From Tagaea sp. (GTDB lineage: Bacteria; Pseudomonadota; Alphaproteobacteria; CACIAM-22H2), in assembly GCA_023653245.1 (NCBI GenBank), contig JAMNXK010000035.1, positions 1 through 10,748 of the forward strand: 10,748 bases of DNA, in the 5' to 3' direction. Below the pieces are notes generated by a model, which worked only from the letters and a program-made list of their open reading frames with translations, ran no database searches and was not told the origin of the DNA. Below are positions 1 through 10,748 of the stretch, piece after piece (the stretch's first letter is position 1; each line of letters opens with the position of its first letter). A program made the translations under genes and the position numbers.

Positions 1-7526
<7,526 letters not shown>

Positions 7527-8045
7527 CTACGCGGCGTCTTGCTTCTTCGCGTGGGCGGCGATGACGCGCGCCACCTGGGCCGCTGGGGCACCGAGGACGG
7601 TCGCGAGCCGGGTCGCCGGCGCGTTGAGGAGGCCCAGGAATTTGGCGCGCATCTCCGGCAAGGAGGGCAGCGTCGCCAAAGCCTTGACCGCGGCCACGTC
7701 GAGCGCACGCTCGCCGAGGCCGCCGGCTACGATGGTCAGCTTCTCGTTCTTCGCCGCGTAGGCGACCGCCACCTTCGCCGCCGCCACCGGATCGGTGGAG
7801 TAGGCGATGGCCGTCGGTCCCTTCAGCGAAGCGCCGAGATGGGCGTATTTCGTGCCGTCCAGAGCACGACGCGTGAGCCGGTTCTTCGACACTTTGAAGC
7901 TGGCGCCGGCCGACCGCATGTTGCGGCGCAGCTCGGTGACTTCCGCCACGGTCAAGCCCGCTTGCTTGGTCACGACGACCACGCCGGCGTTCTTGATCAG
8001 TCCGTGAAGGCTGTCGACCAGCTCCTTCTTTTGTGTACGGTCCAC
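7527..8045 (-). CDS. rplJ: 50S ribosomal protein L10
   Basis: Base of the ribosomal stalk. The N-terminal domain binds 23S rRNA next to L11, and the C-terminal helix carries the L7/L12 dimers. The 172 residues begin MDRTQKKELVDSLHGLIKNAGVVVVTKQAGLTVAEVTELRRNMR, typical of L10, followed by FKVSKNRLTRRAL and the GPTAIAYS strand. The Ala-rich C-terminal helix (about 135-172, RLATVLGAPAAQVARVIAAHAKK) is the expected L12-binding arm. The start codon is GTG, chosen because AGGAGA lies 6 nt upstream and the family N-terminus begins there. L10 in complex with L12 is known in several bacteria to repress its own mRNA by binding the leader, and the long structured gap upstream (8046-8376) fits that. It ends TAG, 51 nt before rplL. 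Confidence 0.98.
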   Translation of the reverse strand: MDRTQKKELVDSLHGLIKNAGVVVVTKQAGLTVAEVTELRRNMRSAGASFKVSKNRLTRRALDGTKYAHLGASLKGPTAIAYSTDPVAAAKVAVAYAAKNEKLTIVAGGLGERALDVAAVKALATLPSLPEMRAKFLGLLNAPATRLATVLGAPAAQVARVIAAHAKKQDAA

Positions 8046-8050
8046 GATCG

Positions 8051-8056
8051 TCTCCT
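8051..8056 (-). promoter_or_regulatory. Ribosome binding site of rplJ (GTG start)
   Basis: AGGAGA lies 5 nt before the GTG at 8043-8045. No ATG in this frame lies nearby upstream, so the GTG is the start. The site lies 5 nt beyond the end of the hairpin at 8062-8089, close enough to be influenced by it. Confidence 0.75.
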
Positions 8057-8061
8057 GGTTC

Positions 8062-8089
8062 GTCCCGATGCCGTCGCCGACGCCGGGAC
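8062..8089 (-). promoter_or_regulatory. Hairpin next to the rplJ ribosome site, competing with the leader closing helix
   Basis: GTCCCG (8089-8084) can pair with CGGGAC (8067-8062) around a loop that holds a further CGT/ACG mini-stem. The same GTCCCG bases form the closing helix of the structure at 8083-8169, so the two helices cannot coexist. The hairpin ends 5 nt before the AGGAGA site. This is the arrangement expected of a two-state translational switch, although which state is active cannot be read from sequence. Confidence 0.5.
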
Positions 8090-8169
8090 AGTTTCACAAG
8101 AGCCTCGGCCCCCGAGCCGGCGGCGAACCGCCGGCGGAAAAGGCCGAGACCTCGCTCGACCTGTCCCAG
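8083..8169 (-). promoter_or_regulatory. Candidate L10(L12) binding leader structure
   Basis: A closing helix pairs CTGGGACAG (8169-8161) with CTGTCCCGG (8091-8083), 9 bp with one G-U. Inside an asymmetric loop (GTC opposite TTGTGAAA) comes GAGC/GCTC (8157-8154 with 8103-8100). A 5-nt one-sided bulge GAGGT follows, then CTCGGCC/GGCCGAG (8148-8142 with 8110-8104). The tip is a perfect 7 bp hairpin with a TTCG loop (8134-8117). A bent, bulged hairpin on a long-range closing stem just upstream of rplJ is what known L10 leader elements look like. No ligand can be proven from sequence, but the amount of perfect complementarity makes chance unlikely. Confidence 0.6.
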
Positions 8170-8262
8170 AAGTTCCAACCCGCCAGGCCCCGCCGTCGAA
8201 GCGGGGACTTGCGATTTGTCGCCTCCGTCTATGCGGGCCACCCTTTCGGGCGATTAAGCGTC

Positions 8263-8278
8263 GGGTTCCGGGGAACCC
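8263..8278 (-). other. Short hairpin in the rplA-rplJ gap
   Basis: GGGTTC-CCCG-GAACCC, a perfect 6 bp stem with a 4-nt loop, lies midway in the gap. It has no U-run and no known match. It may be a spacer structure or part of the leader. Confidence 0.4.
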
Positions 8279-8304
8279 TCGGCGCCTGCAGTCTCGGACA
8301 GGGT

Positions 8305-8326
8305 GGCGGGATCTCGCGATCCCGCC
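8305..8326 (-). other. Perfect 9 bp hairpin with GNRA loop after rplA
   Basis: GGCGGGATC-GCGA-GATCCCGCC forms an uninterrupted 9 bp stem closed by a GNRA-type tetraloop, 50 nt past the rplA stop. It lacks a following U-tract, so it is not a textbook intrinsic terminator. It could protect the 3' end of the rplKA mRNA after processing, or act as a partial pause or termination signal between the L11-L1 and L10-L12 halves. The GC-rich palindrome at 8335-8348 (GCTTC-GGCC-GAAGC) lies just before it. Confidence 0.5.
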
Positions 8327-8376
8327 TTCCGCCCGCTTCGGCCGAAGCCGAGGCGAACGGAAACTCTTCTTCCCGC

Positions 8377-9096
8377 CTACGCGGCTTGCGCCGGGGCCGC
8401 TTGGCCGCCGAACGCCGCGATGTCGAGCTTGACGCCCGGCCCCATGGTGGAGCTGAGCGTCACTTTCTTGATGTAGTTGCCCTTCACGCCCGAGGGCCGC
8501 GCCTTGACGATCGCGTCGAGGAACGCCTTCAGGTTCTGGGCGAGCTGGGCTTCGTCGAACTTCACCTTGCCGACACCGGCGTTGATGTTGCCGGTCTTGT
8601 CGACGCGGAATTCGACTTGGCCCGCCTTCGCGTCCTTCACCGCCTGGGCGACGTTGGGCGTGACCGTGCCGAGCTTGGGGTTCGGCATCAGGCCGCGGGG
8701 GCCGAGCACTTTGCCGAGCTTGCCCACCACGCCCATCATGTCGGGCGCGGCGATGACGCGGTCGAAATCGATCTGCCCCGCGAGCACCTTCTCGGCCAGA
8801 TCGTCGCCGCCGACCAGATCGGCACCGGCGGCTTGCGCCTCGGCGACCTTCGGACCCTTGGCGAACACCGCCACGCGCACGGTCTTGCCCGTGCCGTTGG
8901 GCAGCGCGACCATGCCGCGGACCTGCTGGTCCGCCTGGCGCGGGTCGACGCCCAGATTCATCGCGACCTCGACGGTCTCGTTGAACTTGGTGCTGGCGCG
9001 CGACTTGACGATCTTCACCGCCTCGTCGATCGAATAGAGCTTGTCGCGATCGAGACCCTCGAGGGCCTTCTTCATGCGCTTGCCGGAACGAGCCAT
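8377..9096 (-). CDS. rplA: 50S ribosomal protein L1
   Basis: L1 forms the mobile stalk on the E-site side of the large subunit and helps release deacylated tRNA. In many bacteria it also represses its own operon by binding the mRNA before rplK. The 239 residues (E. coli 234) start [31 protein letters not shown]. They include the family signature [26 protein letters not shown] at about residues 120-145 and the TMGPGVKLD segment near the end. A short Ala-rich tail ([10 protein letters not shown]) follows. The ATG lies 2 nt after the rplK stop, with GGAGGG about 7 nt upstream inside the rplK 3' end, so the pair is translationally coupled. The frame stays open further upstream through rplK, but that part has no family similarity. 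It ends TAG. Confidence 0.98.
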   Translation of the reverse strand: MARSGKRMKKALEGLDRDKLYSIDEAVKIVKSRASTKFNETVEVAMNLGVDPRQADQQVRGMVALPNGTGKTVRVAVFAKGPKVAEAQAAGADLVGGDDLAEKVLAGQIDFDRVIAAPDMMGVVGKLGKVLGPRGLMPNPKLGTVTPNVAQAVKDAKAGQVEFRVDKTGNINAGVGKVKFDEAQLAQNLKAFLDAIVKARPSGVKGNYIKKVTLSSTMGPGVKLDIAAFGGQAAPAQAA

Positions 9097-9098
9097 GG

Positions 9099-9530
9099 TC
9101 AGCCCTCCACCACTTCGAGGCCCATCGAACGGGCGGAACCGGCGATCATCTTCATCGCGGCGTCGACGTCGTTGGCGTTGAGGTCGACCATCTTCTTCTC
9201 GGCGATCTCGCGCAGCTGGGCCTTGGTGACCTTGCCCGCCTTGTCGCGGCCCGGCGTCTTGGATCCGGACTCGATCTTCGCGGCCTGCTTGAGGAAGTAG
9301 CTCGCCGGCGGCGTCTTCATCACGAAGGTGAACGTCCGGTCGCCATAGGCCGTGATGACCACGGGAATCGGCATGCCGGCTTCCAGCTTCTGGGTCTGCG
9401 CGTTGAACTGCTTGCAGAACTCCATGATGTTCAGGCCGCGCTGACCCAGCGCCGGCCCGATGGGCGGCGAGGGATTCGCCTTGCCCGCGGGTACTTGCAG
9501 CTTGATGTACCCGACGATCTTTTTCGCCAT
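9099..9530 (-). CDS. rplK: 50S ribosomal protein L11
   Basis: L11 binds the GTPase-associated centre of 23S rRNA at the stalk base, the thiostrepton target, and is needed for RelA activation. The 143 residues match the usual length of about 141-142. The N-terminal domain (1-70) carries [34 protein letters not shown], including the proline-rich helix whose prolines are the usual thiostrepton-resistance positions, all present here. The C-terminal rRNA-binding domain (about 75-143) has [15 protein letters not shown] and the [27 protein letters not shown] motif. The ATG has AGGAGA about 7 nt upstream. It begins 118 nt after nusG, a gap that contains a hairpin where L1 control is expected. It ends TGA, with the rplA start 2 nt beyond. 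Confidence 0.98.
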   Translation of the reverse strand: MAKKIVGYIKLQVPAGKANPSPPIGPALGQRGLNIMEFCKQFNAQTQKLEAGMPIPVVITAYGDRTFTFVMKTPPASYFLKQAAKIESGSKTPGRDKAGKVTKAQLREIAEKKMVDLNANDVDAAMKMIAGSARSMGLEVVEG

Positions 9531-9550
9531 CGTCTCTCTCCTTTTGGCTG

Positions 9551-9581
9551 CCGGCCCCCCTGATTTGCGGGAGGAAGCCGG
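9551..9581 (-). promoter_or_regulatory. Hairpin upstream of rplK (candidate L1 autoregulatory site)
   Basis: On the transcript CCGG (9581-9578) pairs with CCGG (9554-9551), and CCTCCC (9574-9569) pairs with GGGGGG (9560-9555) with one U-G. A one-sided CTT bulge separates the two helices, and the 8-nt loop is GCAAATCA. It lies 20 nt before the rplK start. In E. coli and in archaea, L1 represses translation by binding an mRNA hairpin with an asymmetric internal loop near this position, mimicking its 23S site. Location and shape agree; the exact L1 recognition bases were not verified. Confidence 0.4.
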
Positions 9582-9648
9582 TCATGTCGCCACGTTGCAC
9601 CAAGATCCGCCGATCGGCCGCCGCATCCGGGCGACCGGCGAATCCGAC

Positions 9649-10182
9649 TCAGACTTTCTCGACCTGGCCGTATTCCAGCTCGACCGGCGTCGGCCGGCCG
9701 AAGATCGAGACCGAAACTTTGAGACGGGACTTCTCCTCGTCGATCTCTTCGACCAGACCGTTGAACGAGGTGAAGGGACCGTCCGTCACGCGCACCTGCT
9801 CGCCGATCTCGTAGGTCACGGCGGGCTTGGGCTTCTCGATGCCTTCCTTCATCTGGCGCAGGAGGCGATCGGCCTCCCCGTCGGAGATCGGCGACGGCTT
9901 GCCGCCCGCACCCAGGAAACCCGTCACCTTCGGCGTGTTCTTGACCAGGTGCCAGGTCTCGTCCGTCAGATCCATGCGCGCGAGCACGTAGCCGGGGAAG
10001 AACTTGCGCTCCGCCGAGACCTTCTTGTTGCCCTTGCGCACCTCGACCACGGAATCGACGGGCACCATCACTTCTTCGACCAGCGGAGCGAGGCCCTTCA
10101 ACACGGCCTGCTCCTTGATCGTCGTCGCGACCTTCTTCTCGAAGCCCGAATAGACGTGCAGCACGTACCAGCGCATCGCCAT
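9649..10182 (-). CDS. nusG: Transcription termination/antitermination factor NusG
   Basis: NusG rides on RNA polymerase, suppresses pausing, and links it to Rho or to the ribosome through S10. The 177 residues show the NGN domain (about 4-115: [23 protein letters not shown], then the [31 protein letters not shown] core that contacts the polymerase clamp helices). A linker and a C-terminal KOW domain follow (about 125-177: [54 protein letters not shown]). The first of two nearby ATGs (10182) is preferred. A GGGAGG site lies about 10 nt upstream, and family members normally have two to three residues before RWY. The gene starts 6 nt after secE, and its ribosome site overlaps the last secE codons, so the two are coupled. 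It ends TGA. Confidence 0.98.
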   Translation of the reverse strand: MAMRWYVLHVYSGFEKKVATTIKEQAVLKGLAPLVEEVMVPVDSVVEVRKGNKKVSAERKFFPGYVLARMDLTDETWHLVKNTPKVTGFLGAGGKPSPISDGEADRLLRQMKEGIEKPKPAVTYEIGEQVRVTDGPFTSFNGLVEEIDEEKSRLKVSVSIFGRPTPVELEYGQVEKV

Positions 10183-10188
10183 TGCCGT

Positions 10189-10401
10189 TCAGCCTCCCAA
10201 ACCAAGGATGAGCCGAACGCCGTGCGACACCACCCAGTCGACGACGAAAAAGAAGATCGCCGCGAGGAACGACATCGCGAACACCATGGCGGTGGTCACG
10301 AGCGTTTCCTTGCGCGTGGGCCAGGTGACCTTGTTGGCCTCCTGGCGCACTTGGCGGACGAACTCGCCCGCACTCGTCTTCTGTCCCGTTTGCGGCATCA
10401 T
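10189..10401 (-). CDS. secE: Preprotein translocase subunit SecE
   Basis: SecE clamps SecY in the inner-membrane SecYEG channel that exports unfolded proteins. This is the short single-span form (70 residues) common outside the gammaproteobacteria, whereas E. coli has three spans. The amphipathic surface helix (about 12-30, GEFVRQVRQEANKVTWPTRKET) carries the conserved KVTWPTRKE signature. One hydrophobic segment follows (about 34-62, LVTTAMVFAMSFLAAIFFFVVDWVVSHGV). Two adjacent ATG codons (10401 and 10398) could start it, and the ribosome site is weak, so the exact first residue is uncertain by one. It lies 48 nt after tRNA-Trp and 6 nt before nusG, the usual secE-nusG pairing. It ends TGA. 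Confidence 0.97.
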   Translation of the reverse strand: MMPQTGQKTSAGEFVRQVRQEANKVTWPTRKETLVTTAMVFAMSFLAAIFFFVVDWVVSHGVRLILGLGG

Positions 10402-10442
10402 GCCGTCAATTCCAATCCGTAAAACTCGTTCGTATCCGCGCG

Positions 10443-10533
10443 GCGCGCTTGGCAGGAGTGGAGGGGCTCGAACCCCCAGCCCCCGGTTTTGGAGACCGGT
10501 GCTCTACCAATTGAGCTACACTCCTAAGCGCGC
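10443..10533 (-). repeat. Complementary flanks enclosing tRNA-Trp
   Basis: The 8 nt before the tRNA (GCGCGCTT, 10533-10526) are the exact complement of AAGCGCGC (10450-10443), which begins at the last A of the encoded CCA. They can extend the acceptor stem by up to 8 bp with a GCC bulge. A shifted register pairs GGCGCGC (10536-10530) with GCGCGCC (10448-10442). The extended helix may guide excision of the tRNA from a tuf-secE cotranscript. Confidence 0.55.
10450..10525 (-). tRNA. trpT: tRNA-Trp (anticodon CCA)
   Basis: This 76-nt tRNA decodes UGG. It folds into a full cloverleaf. The acceptor is AGGAGTG/CACTCCT, the D stem is GCTC/GAGC with loop AATTGGTA, and the anticodon stem is CCGGT/ACCGG with loop CTCCAAA (anticodon CCA at 10492-10490). 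A 5-nt variable region follows. The T stem GGGGG/CCCTC has one G-T pair, with loop TTCGAGC. The discriminator is G73, as bacterial tryptophanyl-tRNA synthetase requires, and the CCA end is encoded. Its place between tuf and secE is the common arrangement in alphaproteobacteria and many other proteobacteria. No separate promoter or terminator is evident, so it is probably cut out of a longer transcript. The gene symbol is by analogy. Confidence 0.97.
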
Positions 10534-10560
10534 GCCATTCCAACTCGAAAGACTTGGCGC
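10532..10560 (-). other. Inverted repeat between tuf stop and tRNA-Trp
   Basis: GCGCCA (10560-10555, starting at the last base of the tuf stop codon) pairs with TGGCGC (10537-10532). An alternative CCAA/TTGG stem lies inside. No U-tract follows, so this does not look like a terminator, and read-through from tuf into the tRNA is likely. It shares bases with the tRNA 5' flank helix and so competes with it. Confidence 0.35.
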
Positions 10561-10748
10561 TACTCGATGATCTTGGCGACGACGCCCGCACCGACGGTAC
10601 GCCCGCCTTCGCGGATGGCGAAGCGCAAGCCCTCGTCCATCGCGATCGGCGCGATCAGGTGCACTTCCATGGCGATGTTGTCGCCGGGCATCACCATCTC
10701 CGTGCCTTCCGGCAGATGCACCATCCCCGTCACGTCGGTCGTGCGGAA
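10560..10748 (-). CDS. tuf: Elongation factor Tu, C-terminal 62 residues (cut by window edge)
   Basis: This is the end of EF-Tu, the GTPase that delivers aminoacyl-tRNA to the ribosome. The visible residues ([62 protein letters not shown]) are domain 3, the beta-barrel that contacts the tRNA T-stem. They match the bacterial consensus almost throughout, including [16 protein letters not shown]. It ends TAG, 34 nt before the tRNA. Alphaproteobacteria often carry two near-identical tuf copies, one in the str operon with fusA and one here before tRNA-Trp-secE (tufB by position). The window cannot show whether a second copy exists. Confidence 0.98.
   Translation of the reverse strand, partial: FRTTDVTGMVHLPEGTEMVMPGDNIAMEVHLIAPIAMDEGLRFAIREGGRTVGAGVVAKIIE

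Larger units (their letters stand above)
8046..8376 (-). promoter_or_regulatory. 331-nt rplA-rplJ gap: structured leader region of the L10-L12 genes
   Basis: This is the only long stretch without a gene. No ATG-started reading frame lies in it on the transcribed strand. It is full of inverted repeats. In transcription order these are a 14-nt palindrome (8335-8348), a 9 bp hairpin with a GCGA loop (8305-8326), a 6-7 bp hairpin (8263-8278), and then a nested structure from 8169 to 8083 followed by a hairpin at 8062-8089. In E. coli this gap carries the rplJ promoter and the mRNA site bound by L10-L12. I could not point to convincing -35/-10 boxes here, so a promoter is possible but unsupported. 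Confidence 0.6.

Noticed and set aside
8170..8260. A promoter for rplJ, as in E. coli.
   Set aside because: Partial -35/-10-like words can be picked out but none has correct spacing and good matches, so I do not call one.
8305..8326. An intrinsic terminator after rplA.
   Set aside because: The stem is strong but no U-tract follows, and rplJ-rplL lie directly downstream. It is kept only as a hairpin.
8377..9603. An extended rplA frame of 408 codons beginning upstream of rplK.
   Set aside because: Only the last 239 codons resemble L1. The upstream part overlaps rplK out of frame, and the ATG at 9096 has a good ribosome site.
10406..10591. A 61-codon minus-strand frame over tRNA-Trp.
   Set aside because: It lies on a complete tRNA gene and the tuf 3' end, and its peptide is a common spurious tRNA translation.

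Overview
The window is a stretch of the core transcription/translation gene cluster of a GC-rich alphaproteobacterium. Every gene is on the minus strand. The proteins are alphaproteobacterial in character: RpoB opens with a [19 protein letters not shown] N-terminus, SecE has a single membrane segment, and a tRNA-Trp gene sits between tuf and secE. Strong G/C bias at third codon positions fits this and explains the very long open antisense frames. I cannot name the genus; a Rhodospirillales-like lineage is only a guess.

Read in the direction of transcription (high to low coordinates), the order is: tuf (EF-Tu, only the last 62 codons), tRNA-Trp(CCA), secE, nusG, rplK (L11), rplA (L1), rplJ (L10), rplL (L7/L12), rpoB, and rpoC (first 927 codons, cut by the window edge at the trigger-loop histidine). 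The genes are tightly packed: secE-nusG are 6 nt apart, rplK-rplA 2 nt and rpoB-rpoC 17 nt, each with a Shine-Dalgarno sequence inside or just after the upstream gene. Larger gaps fall at nusG-rplK (118 nt), rplA-rplJ (331 nt), rplJ-rplL (51 nt) and rplL-rpoB (123 nt). These are the joints where regulation is known in the E. coli version of this cluster.

The genes supply an elongation factor, a charging substrate (tRNA-Trp), a translocon subunit, a transcription elongation factor, the L1 and L11/L10/L12 stalk proteins, and the two large RNA polymerase subunits. No gene looks broken, horizontally acquired or unfamiliar, and there is no mobile element or CRISPR array.

I do not see a new gene system here. 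The content not explained by coding lies in the RNA of the gaps. The rplA-rplJ gap holds a long, nested, probably L10-L12-responsive leader with two mutually exclusive helices. The rplL-rpoB gap holds a strong 14-18 bp hairpin, a candidate processing or attenuation site. The nusG-rplK gap holds a hairpin placed where an L1 autoregulatory site is expected. The rplJ-rplL spacer is almost U-free and unstructured. The tRNA is framed by complementary flanks. All RNA structures were paired by hand and not energy-folded.
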